Shown here in pieces: positions 10,871 through 24,176 of a DNA stretch of 64,000 nt. Each line of letters opens with the position of its first letter. Within the stretch, counting starts at the first letter, position 1. The notes beneath the pieces were generated by a model. It ran no database searches. It was not told where the DNA came from and worked only from the letters and a program-made list of their open reading frames with translations. Location of the stretch: NCBI RefSeq assembly GCF_001577835.2, contig NC_029516.1:160067911-160131910 (forward strand), written 5' to 3'. Made by a program: the position numbers and the translations under genes. The stretch comes from Coturnix japonica (Eukaryota; Chordata; Aves; Galliformes; Phasianidae).

Positions 10871-13800
10871 GTGGTTAGTGGGCAGTGCTGGTGCTACGAG
10901 CCTGGTTGGGATGGGTGGTTTAGGGGTCTTTTCCAGCCTTAATGATTCTATGATTTTATGAAATATTCCAAGGGAGCAGTCAGTGGGGGTTGGAGGACAG
11001 AAGGAGCCTTTTGTCTCGAGTGCTTTTTTAAGCCAAGTTGTTGCGCTTTGATCACTAATGAGTTGTGGCTTGTGTGCAGTGATGTCTAGGTCTGGGCCTG
11101 GCTTGTGGCTGGGCTCACCACAACGTGTGTGTGTGCTGAGCTGAGAGTACAATCAGCTGGTTTCATTTTTGATTTTCGTTAATGAAATGCTGTGGTTTCT
11201 ATTATCTCTTGCTCTCTATTGCTCAGCCTGCTTGCTGTGAAGTAAGGCAGGAAAAGCAGCATGCAGGAAGGCTGTAGGTTTAGCTCAGAGACAGGGCAGC
11301 AGTGAGTCAGGCTTCAGCCTTCTATAGTGGGCTTGAAGGAGGCACCTTTGTGTGCCAGTTAGGGATTGCAGTGTGACCTTTCCAGATGGGGTTTGCTGTA
11401 TGTTTGCAGAGTCCTGAGGTTGTTCCTCTAACACATGTCCTTTGGGACTTCAGTCCCCAGAACTGCCAGTCTGGTAACTGGTGGTAGAATGGCTATGTGC
11501 CACAGAGCTTAAAATGAAGCATTAAAAAAACATGACTTTTGATGCATCTCTGCAATAATCCATTTTTTCCTAACAGAGTCACTTCTTTCAAATTTCTGAA
11601 GCTTGGGCCTCTGCTGGTGTTGTTTTGCATCCCTTCAAGTCTAATGTGGGTTAGGTTACTTGGCAGCCTCATTGAATTGGTGCAAAAAGTGCAAAAGATA
11701 CAATAGTGTATCTCAGTGTCTATGAAAATGGCAGTACTTTGAGGTACATGTAAATTACTGCAAAAAGTTATTGTGGAGATTCAGCTGGCTCCTGTCAGCA
11801 ATAAAAGACACTTTACAAATGGTGCTTTTCTCTTGTTATTATGTGAACGGGGAAATAAAAGATCTCAGAAACTCCAACGAACAGGAGCATGGATTTAAGT
11901 TTTGTTTTTCTTCAGATGTTTTTTCCTTGTTCTGCTCCTCACAGCTCTTAATTGCTGATACTGATGACTGATGGCTTAGCTGAAAAGATACTCGACTCTT
12001 GCCTGGCTAAGTACTGTTTTGTATAAAGGAAAATCTGAAGTGATGATGTGTGAGGAGAGATACAGTGCTGTCAAAACAAAAGGAATGTGAACAAAATAGA
12101 AATGCAGCAAGTAGTTACTAAAGGGAAGCTGGAAACAATATCTTTTTTCCATATCTCATATCTACTTCTTCCTGCCGTAGATACTTCTAAAAGGAAAAAG
12201 TTGATTTTTTTATCTCTACTTTCACTGAAAGAAATACTGGCAAAATACACGCTGAAGGAAAAGCTGTGTTTCGCTATAAAGTCATAGTGTCTCTGTAAGG
12301 GAACAAGCCCTTCCTGAGGAGGTAACTTCCAATCAGAAATACTGTGTTGAGGTGGGAGTGGGTGTATTTTGAGGAACACATGGTGAATTTGTAGAGAGAA
12401 TATGGATGTATGCCCAAGCCTGGTGATTTTTGTTGCTGTCTTTTAGAAACCTGTACAAACAGAACTGCTGCCTTTGTGTCTGGCGGCAATGCAAAGTGCA
12501 TGTAAAACTTTATTTAGAATTTGGAAAGAAGGACACTTGTGTCAGTGAAGAAATAGTCCTCAGGACTTTGAGTCCCTTACAAAGCAAGGGCTTTTAAGCA
12601 CTCTTTTTCTTCCCCCTGTAGACCTTTCCTTCAAAAATTGCTGAGGGGCCAAGTTCCAGTAGGAATTCTTGTCTTATTGTGCCTTCGAGCAGGACCAACC
12701 TGTCTGATGCCTTATTTTCCACAAGCGGAGTGAATTTTGTGCAGAGGTGTTCTGGAGGATGGTAACTCTTAATTTACAGTTGTGGGGTAGTGAAATAGCC
12801 ATGAATGTTTCCAAACCTGCTTGGAAAATGGCTTGGGAGGATGTAAAGACATGGACATAGAGCAGTCATAATGTGGTCAGTGTGGGGCTGAATCCTCAAT
12901 TATTTACTTAGCATATGTTTTTAATATTAATCTTTATGCATATCGGGTTGTAATCTGTTGTTTTAAAGGCTGTATTCTTTTACACAAGGCTTAGAACAAA
13001 GAATGTATCCTGTTGGCATATTCTTGAGTAGAAGAAAACACAATGCTTGCTGTGTTCAGACCTGCAGCTGTCATAGGTTTCCTGTTCCTGATTATTCTTG
13101 GCTTGTTCTTGTGTCAAATCAGATATACTGTAACTCCTATCTGTCTTGGCTCTTCTGTTGCTCTCCAGTTTCCACTCTGATGTGGAGATAAGTGCTCAGA
13201 ACAAAGCTTAAGAGCTACACGGGCTTTTGGGATTGTTAGACTGATCTTTTGATCCTTATTCAACTTCTTAGTAGAGCTGTTGATCCTTGAAGGAGCATGC
13301 AGTTGAAACACTCTTATGTTTTTAATATACTGTAGTAAATTTAAAAAGCTGGAAACTTCCTATAATAGTGATACGAAAGGATTTCAGTTTGCCCAAATCA
13401 GTTCAAAGCCGTATCTTACAGTGTGAGCTCTACACTGCAGCTGTCATAATGGGAGGAGCTGTGTTCTCTCTTAAGTAACGAGTGTCCTGAATGGTTCAAT
13501 TTAAGCTCTGTACTTCAACTTTGAACTAGTGCTTGTCTGTCTTCATCCACTGATAATGAAGTAGGACTCTCTGAAGTGTCCAGTTCTAGAGGAGTCCTTC
13601 AGAACAACCCTGTGAGAAAGTGAAATTTTGCTATCCCACCTCATGTCTAGGAACTAAGGTGTGTGATAGGCTTAAAGTTAAGTAGACAGTCTGGGAGGGT
13701 CAGCAGGTAAGTGCTGTCGTTGCCTGTGTGCTGGCTTTCCCTGCTGAGATAAAGGGATGCTGTCTTTGGAAGATGTTGATCTATTATGTATTTATAAGAA

Positions 13801-16800
13801 GCTTCCTGGGCTGCATCCTGACAGTATTGTTCTGCATTGAAGCTGCTGCTCTCGTGCTTCTGAGTTCCTTCTTTATCTCCAGCTCTGATCGGGACCACTA
13901 CTTTTTTGCTTCAAGATTCTCTGCTAATGTACTCCTAGGTTGGATGAAGTGACACCTACCTTTGCAGACTGCTGATCTTGTACCAGTATCTAGAGGCATT
14001 ACTGCAAGTGGTGGAGTGCAGTTAGCACTGGTGATTCCTGATGCCCTACAATGAAATTCTGTTATGAATGGAGATGTTATGAACAACCTCTGCATTTCTG
14101 TTTGGTTCCCTTAGAATCGTAAATTGGTCTATAGTGGAGGAGCATGTTAGTATCTGATTTTATAAATGCTGTGGGCCACTTCCTGACTGGAACTCTTAGA
14201 TGTTCCTATAGTGCCTCCAACATGACTTTTTTTGCCTTGTTAATATCCTGTAGCAGTAAGTTCCACAGTGTGTATGTGAAAGAGATGCAGCTTATGTTGT
14301 TTCTACCTTTGCTCTGTACTCTGTGGTTAGCTGAAGCCATGGATTTAACCATTGACTAATGATTATCCGGTATACCAGTCCTTACCAGAGCAGAGCAAAA
14401 ACCACTGCTAAGTAGCTGTGTGCCTGAAGTGCTTGGTGGTGGTGTGGGGATTTAGGGGGTGCATGCAGAGTACTGTGATGCTTATTTAGTGCAGGCTGAG
14501 AGGAGCTAGTTTAAGCAGTAAGCAGCCAAAGAAGTGCAGAGCTCGGAACCTGTCCAGTAGCTGGAGAACTGCAGAAGTAGGTAAGCTGAATTTGTCTTGC
14601 TGCCTAACCTTCTAACAGTGCCTGAGCCTACTGGGGGAAGAACTTTTGTGTGCCTCTCTACGTTTTGGTGGTCATGTAGAACCATTTCCTGCACTGCCAG
14701 ATCTTTGGTAGGAAGCAGTAACATCTTAGGATCACTTTTATCTCCTGCTGTAATAGCTGTGCTATGCTGCTCCTCTGGTTTCTCAGATGGAGGAACAGAA
14801 GGTTCAGCCAATAGAAAAGATTCATTTTTTTGTTTGGGAAACTTTAATGTTTAAAGTTACCATAGTCTCATTTTAAATTGCATTCTAAGTGCTCAGCTAC
14901 TCAAATTTACTGCCTTATCTTCTGTTCTTCTCATCTTCCTCCTTTATCTTCAGTCCGTATTCCCACTGCACTCTTTCTTTTTTTTTTTTTTTGTCCTGAT
15001 TTCACCAGGGCTTTCATATCTTGAATTATTCCTGTCCAGTGCTTTACTTCTGAGATGAGCAGATACTGCCTGCACACTGATTTCTGTGTGCATTTAGGTG
15101 GATTGGCTCACACAATTACCTGTAAGAGTTAGCAGCCTTTGAAGGGAAGTCCCTTTCCTGCTTTTGTCTCCATTGTTCAGCCAGTTAATATTTTACTTAC
15201 TAGTATGAAAGTCTGGAAAGCAAGTATTTGAAGGAAAGACAACCAGCATGGGGAGTCAGCACCCTATTATTTATTTTTGTTAATTAGGAGTAAATGAGGC
15301 GTCACATCACTACAAATAGCCCCAGCTTAATGTCTGAATGGAGTGAGCTGTGAAGGGCCACACTCAGTTCTGCTTTGGTCACTACTGATTGGATGTAAGG
15401 TTGGCACTTCACTGGTTTATGAATTGCCTTTATCTCTCAGTAATGCAGTTTAGAGTGTCTAATATTAAAAGTCAGGGAAAACCAGGTCCAGAGTATCTGT
15501 GTAGAATTTGGGCCGCTTTAATGTGGCCCTGTAGTCTCAGCTGTTCTGCTCTTCGGGAACTTTACTGGGTGCAGTATCTGATGATCACTGGTTATATCAG
15601 TCTCCTGAATTCCTCACAAGTCACATGCCTTTCTGCCAGCATTAAAGCAAGTCAGGCCATGAGGGTAGAAAAAGCAGGGGCAAAGGTTGGTGACTAGCTC
15701 AGCAAGCAGCAGGAAGAACAGGATGGTGGCAGGAGGAGTGGGAGAGATAACTGGAGGAGTTGGAAGGTGGGTGGGAATGGTGAAGAGTGGAAGGTTTGGG
15801 TTGATATGAAAGTCAAAGGGATTTGGGAAGGAGAGGAGATTGCCCTGGGAGACTGTCCTGTTTTACTTGCCCATCAAGTCAGATTAGGAACATCTACCTC
15901 TCTGAAGTGCAGTGGCTTTTTCTGCCTGCATCCAGGTACAGACATGCTTTTGCTGGGGTTGAAACATAATATGCTCTCAATGGAGATGGAACAGTCAGGT
16001 GAATGATGTAGCTTAACAACATCTTGAAGAAACATCCCTGCTAAGGACAACACCCTCATCTCCACTGGCTGCTCATTCTGATGCTTTGCAATGTGCAGCC
16101 TGTTTTAAAATGGTACTCTTTCCAAATGGTTTGTGGAGATGATCATGGAAATGGGTCAGGTTGGGAAAAAAAACAGCATACCCGTACTGGGAATAACTTC
16201 TGAACAAATCAGTTATGAGTTCTGGGTTATAAGGTACCCTTACAGTGCTGCAGAGGATGGAGAACTACAGTGGGACCATGGGAACAAGCAGTGATGGGGA
16301 AGTGACTGTATCTAGCTCTGCCACTATAGACAGCGTATCCTTTAAGTACATCTCAAGGCACTTTTATTTTTTTATCTCATTCTGCACTGGGAGACAGGAA
16401 AGTGCAATTTTACATGGAAACAAATTCTTGGGAAGCTGTAGCAACAGAAAGGCAGCAGTAATGGTTCACAGGGAGACAAGAAAGCATAAGAAATCGGGCT
16501 TATGAAGGGGGAGTATGCAGTTCCCTCTTCTCAGATTTATATTTATGGGGATGGCTGAGCAAAGGTTACAATGACAGAAGAAACACAAGTTGTTAGATTT
16601 AAAGTATGGGTAAATGATGTGTAATGCTGCAGTTCATGAGGTAACTGTCTTCCACAGAACTTAGAACTGAGGTGCATGTAGATATTTCTAATCAGTACTG
16701 AGTTGTGTCACATCCTTAGTTCTGTAGTTGCAATGTGCATATTACTAAGAGAACATGAATAATAATATCAGTGTGAAGCTGTAACTCTTTCTCTGCTTCA

Positions 16801-17875
16801 GTTTGATTATATGGTGATCTCCAAAACAAATCCTGGAACAAACCAAAACAAAAAAACCAAAAACCAACTGATCTGAACAATTTAAAATAAGATGGCAAAA
16901 ATAGAAACAGACAAATACTTTAAAATCCGACTGTTCTGTAAGTATCTCTGGTGTTCAGAGTCTTTCCCATGCTCTTACATGTTAACCTGCAGAGGCTTCT
17001 TCTATATCTATATGCTGATGAAACATGCAGTCTATGGGAGGAAGAAAACAAAACAGAACATGACAAGAAGGCAGCTCTGCAACCAGGTCTCTTTTCAGAC
17101 AGATGCAGAGGTCATGTCTCGCATTGCATCCTAAAGGAGAGGCAGAATCAGGAAAGGTTTCTTACAACCTCAGGAAAATCTTGCCCTTCTCCCCCTTCCT
17201 CCTGGCCCCCTCCATCCCACTGTCTTTGAGCTCCTGAAGTAACCCCACACAGTCATCCAATATGACCCAGTAAAACATGCTTTCTGCAACCAGAACCTTC
17301 CAATAAGCCAGGAAAGAAAAAACCCAATGTTCACATCATGACCAGACTTCTTTGTTTTCCAGAGCTGCCATGTTCTTTGATGCTTTGTATTATTGCATAT
17401 AATTCATGAGTACATGTAACTGTTGTAAAGCAGGGAGGGTTTTGACAGTGCTCAAAATGGAAATGTGACGCAGAAGTTGGGTTACACTGCACAAGGAAGA
17501 TAAGGAAGATGTACCTTTGAAACTGTCTCAGAGTTGATAAAAATCATAATTACATCATAATAAATGTAGTGGGTTTTGCCAGTGGCAACGGAGCTGTTCT
17601 CTAGAACCCTTGGAAAAGTGGTTTTTGATTATTAGTGCTCTGTGCTGCGACTGCCAAAGTAAGATGGTCTCTGAGAGATGACAAAATGCAACTTTCTGAT
17701 ACGTGGTTACTGTGTCACTTTGACTGCTTATGGGTAAGACCACTGTAACAACAAGATGTTACCATTGCCAATGAATGTACTGCAATTAGATTTACAGTGT
17801 TGCCTTTATTTTATACTGGATGCTTAATAGTGTTTGTTTTCCATCCTGATTAAATTTGTTTTTGTCATGCCTTAG
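10256..17875 (+). other. GJB6: GJB6 intron 1
   Basis: Predicted intron of about 7.6 kb from donor gtgagg (10256) to acceptor gtcatgccttag|g (ends 17875). It contains a CR1 fragment near its start, a T-run near 14978-14992 and otherwise unique AT-rich sequence. No second gene is recognised in it on either strand. Confidence 0.6.
10808..10958 (+). repeat. CR1 LINE 3' fragment in GJB6 intron 1
   Basis: A diverged 150-bp CR1 tail: 'gggctgcccggggagctggc' near 10809, 'caaggaaacgcggggatgtg' near 10854, and 'ccttaatgattctatgattt' at the end. It sits at the downstream edge of the CpG island, and its own bases are CpG-rich, which suggests it was kept in unmethylated DNA. Confidence 0.85.
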
Positions 17876-17897
17876 GTCATAACTTCAAAACAAGACA

Positions 17898-18689
17898 ATG
17901 GACTGGGGAGCTCTGCAGACCATCTTAGGAGGTGTAAATAAACACTCCACCAGCATTGGGAAGATATGGCTCACAGTCCTGTTCATCTTCCGTATCATGA
18001 TCCTGGTTGTGGCTGCAGAGAGAGTCTGGGGAGATGAGCAAGATGACTTTATCTGCAACACTCTGCAACCTGGTTGCAAAAATGTTTGCTATGACCACTT
18101 CTTCCCCATCTCCCACATCCGCCTGTGGGCCCTGCAGCTCATCCTGGTCACTACGCCAGCCCTGCTCGTGGCCATGCACGTGGCTTACAGGAGGCACGAG
18201 AAGAAAAGGCAGTTCAGAAAGGGAGACCAGAAATGCGAGTACAAGGACATTGAAGAGATCAGAACCCAGAGGTTTCGTATCGAGGGCACCCTATGGTGGA
18301 CGTACACTTGCAGCATCTTCTTCAGACTGGTCTTTGAAGCAGTCTTCATGTATGCGTTTTATTTCATGTATGATGGGTTCCGAATGCCTCGCTTAATGAA
18401 ATGTAGTGCTTGGCCCTGCCCCAACACAGTAGACTGCTTTGTTTCTCGACCTACTGAAAAGACAGTGTTCACTATTTTCATGATCGCTGTGTCCAGCATT
18501 TGCATTCTTTTAAATGTGGCTGAATTGTGTTATTTACTGACAAAGTTTTTTCTCAGAAGGTCTAGAAAAGCTGGAAATCAGAAACACCACCCCAACCATG
18601 AGAATAAAGAAGAAACCAAACAAAATGAAATGAATGAGTTAATATCTGATAGCTGTCAGAACACAGTTATAGGATTCACAAGTAGCTAA
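17898..18689 (+). CDS. GJB6: connexin 30, gap-junction beta-6
   Basis: A 263-residue four-pass connexin. Six subunits form a connexon, and two connexons dock to make a gap-junction channel; Cx30 pairs with Cx26 in cochlear supporting cells and other epithelia. Membrane spans lie near residues 21-41, 75-96, 131-153 and 188-211. Extracellular loop 1 has Cys53, Cys60 and Cys64 (C-X6-C-X3-C). Loop 2 has Cys169, Cys174 and Cys180 (C-X4-C-X5-C). The start MDWG at 17898 lies 22 bases after the splice acceptor and is the universal beta-connexin N-terminus. The tail ([22 protein letters not shown]) matches mammalian Cx30 (261 residues) and settles the identity against Cx26. Oddity: the first 70 residues read more like mammalian Cx26 than Cx30. 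Residue 125 is Arg where mammalian Cx26 and Cx30 have Lys. The whole CDS is one exon. Confidence 0.96.
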   Translation: MDWGALQTILGGVNKHSTSIGKIWLTVLFIFRIMILVVAAERVWGDEQDDFICNTLQPGCKNVCYDHFFPISHIRLWALQLILVTTPALLVAMHVAYRRHEKKRQFRKGDQKCEYKDIEEIRTQRFRIEGTLWWTYTCSIFFRLVFEAVFMYAFYFMYDGFRMPRLMKCSAWPCPNTVDCFVSRPTEKTVFTIFMIAVSSICILLNVAELCYLLTKFFLRRSRKAGNQKHHPNHENKEETKQNEMNELISDSCQNTVIGFTSS

Positions 18690-19040
18690 GGTGGCATCAG
18701 TGCTGGTATTCACTCCAAAAAGGGTGAATGTCTAAAGGCTGCAGATAAAATTTGTCATACTAAACAGCTTATGTTGGGGGAGATTTAGACCTGTAGTGAT
18801 AGGTGCATTATGCACCTGCTGAGGAAAAAAGGCAGCTTAAACATTTGAAAGTTATGAGGATTAAATAGGAAAGTGTGTTTTCCTACAGCTATCCTTACAA
18901 GTTGACTATGACAAGTGCCTTTGTGCTGGTACAGTTCCTGAAAACACTATGCAACAGCAATAAGAACAAAAGTCTTTCCAAGCTAGATGTGCTAACGTTT
19001 CAAACTGTTTTGTAATAAAGATAGTTTTTAATTATGAACA
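18690..19040 (+). other. GJB6: GJB6 3' UTR (short form)
   Basis: Sequence from the stop codon to shortly past the first AATAAA (19014-19019). A second AATAAA at 19679-19684 would give a form about 650 bases longer. No other feature seen. Confidence 0.55.
19014..19019 (+). terminator. GJB6: GJB6 polyadenylation signal
   Basis: Canonical AATAAA about 325 bases after the GJB6 stop, followed by T/G-rich sequence (agtatttttgt near 19050), as expected of a cleavage site. Confidence 0.6.
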
Positions 19041-21625
19041 GAAAATTAAAGTATTTTTGTAAAATCTAAGATTCCATGTTACTTAAGGTGTTACAGTAAG
19101 CAACTGACTGTGCTTTGTTTAAGCAGGTATATGCAGATGAACCCTGCAGTACAATATTCATAGAGAGGAAATAGCAGTAGGCCACATTTTTACAGCTTTG
19201 CAAGCACTGCTAGAGTCTGGGCAAGTAGACTGAGGCACCTGCATCTGTGCTGCTGCCTGTGGGGCTGTGTGAAATCCCACCATGGAGAACTGGGGCAGCT
19301 GGTTTCTGAGTGCAGTGCTGTGCCTAAAAGTAGCACGGTGATACAGGTGCAGTCCAAGTAGACCTGCTTTTAACTACCAGCAGACGTGGTATAAGTATTC
19401 CTGTTCATCTTTTCATTGCATGCTGCCAATTTTATAGGAACGTACATAATTTTTTGTAAATACTCCACTTAGCATATGTTTATTTCTCTAATGTATTTGC
19501 TATATTTGTTTCTTTTTGCTATATTGCATCACTGAAACTTTTGGTTTTGTTAGTTTTTTTTGTTGGTTTTTTTTCCCCCCCTTTTGTGGTAGACTGGTGC
19601 TGTTATGAAACTAGGGGCTCTTTGTTCTGGAAGACATGGGAAAGTATCTTAAACACTGGAAACTGAGAAAGTCTTCTGAATAAAAGGCAAACACTTTAAA
19701 CTTTGGCAATGAAGTGAGAGTCTATATGTGAATGCTAGTGGAAGCTTAAGCAGGACAAGTGCTTATGAAAGGTTGCCTTTGAGGAAGGGCTCTGCACCTG
19801 AAGGGTGCATGGTTTGTACACTGCTCATTCCCACCCAGAGCACTGATGCGCTAATTCTGTTGTCCCCCACAATGGAGGTAAGCACATAACTCGTCTGCAC
19901 AGGAGGATGGGGTTTGGGGATGGGTGTGCTGTGAAAGCAAAGAATCCTGAAATGTCAAAGAGGTGGGTATAGTAGAGGACCCTAATTATGCTGTCTTATG
20001 TGTGCTTCTCCTGTTTTGCATCTCACTTTTCACCAGAGTATGTCATGAGAGCACTGTCCTCAGAGCTGCTCTTTTTTTTTTATCCTAGTGCAAATGAATT
20101 AACCTCACTACTTCTGTGTTACAGAGCTACTTTTTCAAAGTGCTGCTTCATATGTCACTAGGAACAGAGACTGCATTTAGTGCATAAACCATTTTCAGTT
20201 TGAAGTTTTCCTTCTGTCACATCAGACTTATACTTTGCGTGTACGTGTCCATACTATAAATAGCTTCGGGCTTGTTCTTGCTTTATGTAGAACCTAATAG
20301 GCTTCTACATCCTAATAGGGTGCAGGGCCAAGCAACGGAGAGAGAAAATAGCTGGAGTCAGCTCTGTCCTCAGATAATAGATTTTGGTTGTCCATTTTCT
20401 TTTTCTGGCACACTCCTGAATTTTCTTGCCTTCACAGTAGTTTCTTTTCCAATCATTGCTACAAAAAGCTATTATCGATAGTTTGGATATGTCTGCCATG
20501 AAGCTGGAGGCTGAAAACGCAGGCATGAAACTTTGTCTGCATGGTTGTCTAGTTGCTGATAGCCTCATGGTTTCTCCAAGCAGCACGGGTTCTGTGTATA
20601 GCTGTGTCAAGGATCTAAACATATTTACTTCAATGGCTCTGTTTCTTTAGAATGGGCAAGTTCAGTGCTTGGGCAGTGCCTCACCACCCTTGCTCAGTAA
20701 ATGCCCCCCCATTATTCTGTTAAAGAACAAAGACAGAGTTCAGGCTCCATGCTATGCTGGACTCACAGTGCAAAGAGGCTACATTTGGTCCAGAGTTGTA
20801 TTGCATAGGGCAGCCCTAGCTGTGGACTTTCATCCAGGGCATGCTGTGAATCGCATACCATATAGGGAATAGGAATGGAGACTGGTTAATTATTGTGCAT
20901 GATCATGCCTCATCTTATCATGTTATAGTCAAAATTAAATAGACCTGTAAAATCTAGAAAACATCTTAAGGCAAATATGTTCTCCTCAGATGGAGGGTGG
21001 GTGTTTTTGCCTGGTTTCTTACAAAGGACATGCCTATTAACCCCCAAACTTGCACATAACTCTGTATATGGTACTTTCATTGTCCATTCACAAACATTTC
21101 AAACCATGTTTTTTGTTTCAGTAGTTTGGTTTTTCAAGAGTTCCATCTCCATATCTGTTGCGAGTTTAAGCCTGGATAAATGGGCAAAACTTAAATGAAG
21201 AAATTGAGTGTACGTGCTGCTTTGTGCGTCAGTGCCACTGTCTGTATGGCCGCGCTGTAAATGGGTTTGGGTTGGCTGGTTGTTTCATATGTGATCAGGA
21301 GCTCCTGATACAGCGTCAGCACAAACAGCCCTTCTCCATTGCTGGAGTGCCCTGGCACCTGGGTGAGTCAGAAACAAATGTGCTGGTCCCTGTCCAGCCT
21401 GCACCATGGATGGCAGCCAAAGCTTATCCAAGGCTGCACTTGCACAAATTTCTTGCCTTAGCAAGGAGGTTCAGTTGTGACTGAGTTGTGTTTGACTGTG
21501 ATGTTTCTTGTCATGCTATTGTGCATCCTTGATCGCACACTCCTTTATCTGAAACATTATCTGGCTTTTGTGACTGCCAAGTAAAAGTCCCTGAAATTTG
21601 TAGTGCCCTTTTAGTTGTTTAGTTT

Positions 21626-21645
21626 AGCCAGCTTGCAAGCTGGCT
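21626..21645. repeat. 20-bp perfect palindrome
   Basis: agccagcttgcaagctggct equals its own reverse complement and cannot be extended further. It could be a dimeric protein-binding site or a chance palindrome. Confidence 0.9.
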
Positions 21646-22555
21646 GAGGCTGTTCCTAGCCCTAAAGCACACAGGCTTACAGCCCTCCACTGTCTGCTCT
21701 TGCTCCCACATCATCACTCACAGCCAGGGTCTCCGAAGTCTCTGCCCCACCAGTGACCAGAAATTTGTGCTGTGCTGACACTGCCACCACCCCATGGCAG
21801 TTCAGCGAGTTTCCTTGCTAGTAACAGGCTTAATTGTCCCTGTTCATCTCTGGCTGCCGATCCCCACCCTGCGATTTTCCCCTTTGTTATGCCTGGGGCA
21901 AAGATTGCTTAAATTGGCCCAGGTGCCAAATGATTATTCAGAGCCTCTGGAGAAGCTCTCCTTCAAATCCTCCCTCTTGCTTTCCTATCAAATAAGGAAG
22001 AGCCCTGACCAGCTCAGTGTCTGACAGGTTCCACTCCCATTACACACAACAGCCATTGGCTCCAGCCCTGCTGCATATCCTCCTCTTTCTTCTAAGCCCA
22101 GCCCCCTGTGGCCTCTGTTTTATTTGTCTGCTGACCTGATCCCAGAACCCTTGGATACCAAAGACACAAAACAGACCAGTGGTAAGATGCTCTGAAGTTG
22201 CTTAGCTATGCTTTTGCAGATGTGCATCATGTCAACCACCATCATACTGTATCACCCTCTGTCACCCCACTGCAGTGGGCTGGGAAGCATGCCACTAACC
22301 TGAGGGGGACCTCTGCTCTCAATTGCATGGTTTGATTTTCTACATGCCATGGTTACCTCTATTTCCTACACTAAACCAAGGCTTTATTGCTGTACTTCTG
22401 AAATAAATCTATTTATCTTCTTCATAAAGGAACACTCCATGCCCTGCTGGCTCTTCCCTTTGTTCCTTGTTGTGGCTGTGGTTTAACAAGGAAACTCTGT
22501 GCCCCATTGCCTGCCTGGCAGAAGAGCCCTCCAACGCATATCTTTCTTCTCAACG

Positions 22556-22825
22556 CAGAATCACAGAATCATTAAGGTTGGAAAACACCATTAAGATCAT
22601 GAAGTCCAACCATCAGTCCATCCCACCGTGATGCCCACTAATTGGTGACTGTAGCACTTTCTTGGGCAGCCTGTTCCAGCACCTCACCAACCCTTCTGAG
22701 AAGAAATTTTTCCTACTATCCAACCTGAACCCCCCTCTGATACAACTTCAGGCCATTCCCTCTTGTCCTGTCACTGTTACCTGAGAGCACAGGCTGACCC
22801 TGTAAACCCACAGGAGACCCTGCAC
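22556..22825 (-). repeat. CR1 LINE 3' fragment
   Basis: A minus-strand CR1 end: on the + strand it opens 'cagaatcacagaatcattaa' and continues through 'ggttggaaaacaccatta' and 'gggcagcctgttccagcacc' to 'ggccattccctcttgtcctg'. The right boundary is approximate. Confidence 0.9.
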
Positions 22826-23721
22826 ACCCAATGGTGGCTATGGAATGCAGCCACCTTTTCAGTGTGAGGCCTCTGGTGGGTTGCTCAAGGCCTGACACAG
22901 CACATGGCAGGTGGGTCCATCAGAGGATTGGGCAGGGAGAGGCCCGGGCAAGGCCCTGACTCAGCCATTAAGCCCTCACAGGGCCACAGCCAGGACCTGT
23001 CTCGTGGGTGCCAAGGCAGAGCAGGGACAGCAGGGCTGCTCCCCACACCCAGTCCCCACCCTGCACCTCCTGTACTGCAGGCCCGTCACCACCAGAAGCT
23101 CTGCCGCAGCCTCCCCCTGCTGCTCAGTGCTGTGAAAGCCACACTGATGTTTTCTGAGTGCTTGCAGAAGTTTCAAGACTTGACTCAAAGCTCCTCGATG
23201 CCACTCAGAAAATCTCCGTTGATCTCCCCGGACTTGGGCCAGGCCTGTGGGAAGGGTGTATCAAAAGAACACCGTGATGCCACCCAGCTGCTTTCTGCAC
23301 AGCTATTTTGCAACATCAGATCTCATGGCACGGCTGCAGCCACAACCAGCTGGGTGAGCAGTCCATGCACTGTAGCCCTCCACGCGGTCCTATTTGGTAC
23401 CCTTGTCCACCCACCACCAGCAGGGCTGGTACAGCATGGCATGCCCATATTGATGTGTCATCACACTCAGAAATCACTGAGCTGTGATTTTCACTCAGTT
23501 TGACAGTGGCTGTGGAAAACACAGTAGCATCTTCACATAAAGTGTGACAATGACCTCTAGGAAGAGCTGCACCATGTCCTTTGGTGCCACAGATAACCTA
23601 GGAGAAGGCTGGAAGGAAGGAAGGAAAAGCAGCTGGTAAATCTGTGGCCCAGATAATATTCCTCACCTGCACCCGGAGCCAAAGTCCACAGCAGCAACTG
23701 CCCTTCCAGAGGACAACAGGG

Positions 23722-24131
23722 GTCTGGAGCACAAGTCTTATGGGGAGTGGCTGAGGACATTGGGATTGTTCAGTCTGGAGAAGGCTCAGGAGTGACTTTA
23801 TTGCTCACTACAGCTGTCTGAAAGGAGGCTATGGGGAGGGAGATGGAGGCCAACCTATGCTCACACATAGCAATACCGGATGAGAGGGAGTGGCCTTAAT
23901 CTGTGCTGGGGGAGGTTCAGGTTGGGTATTAGGAAACACTTCTTCTCAGAAAGAGTGATGAGGCACTGCCCAGGGAGGTGGTGCAGCCACTGTCCCTGGA
24001 GGTGTTCAAGTAATGTATGGATGTGGCACTGAGAGATGTGATTAGTGGGCATGGGGGATAGGTTGACAGTCGGAATGTGTGATCTTAGTGTTTTTTTCCA
24101 ACGTCAGTGATTCTATGATTCTATTCTATGA
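23722..24131 (+). repeat. CR1 LINE 3' fragment
   Basis: About 410 bp of CR1: 'ggtctggagcacaagtctta' at the start, 'ggttcaggttgggtattagg' near 23911, 'cccagggaggtggtgcagcc' near 23969, and 'agtgattctatgattctatt' at the end. It is dead, with internal gaps relative to the other copies. Confidence 0.9.
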
Positions 24132-24176
24132 CACCCAGTCTGACTCTCAGTGTTTCACTGGACCCTGGTGACTCCA

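Noticed and set aside
22904-23503. 199-codon + strand open frame
   Set aside because: No recognisable domain. It lies in a locally GC-richer patch just after a CR1 copy and has low-information composition.
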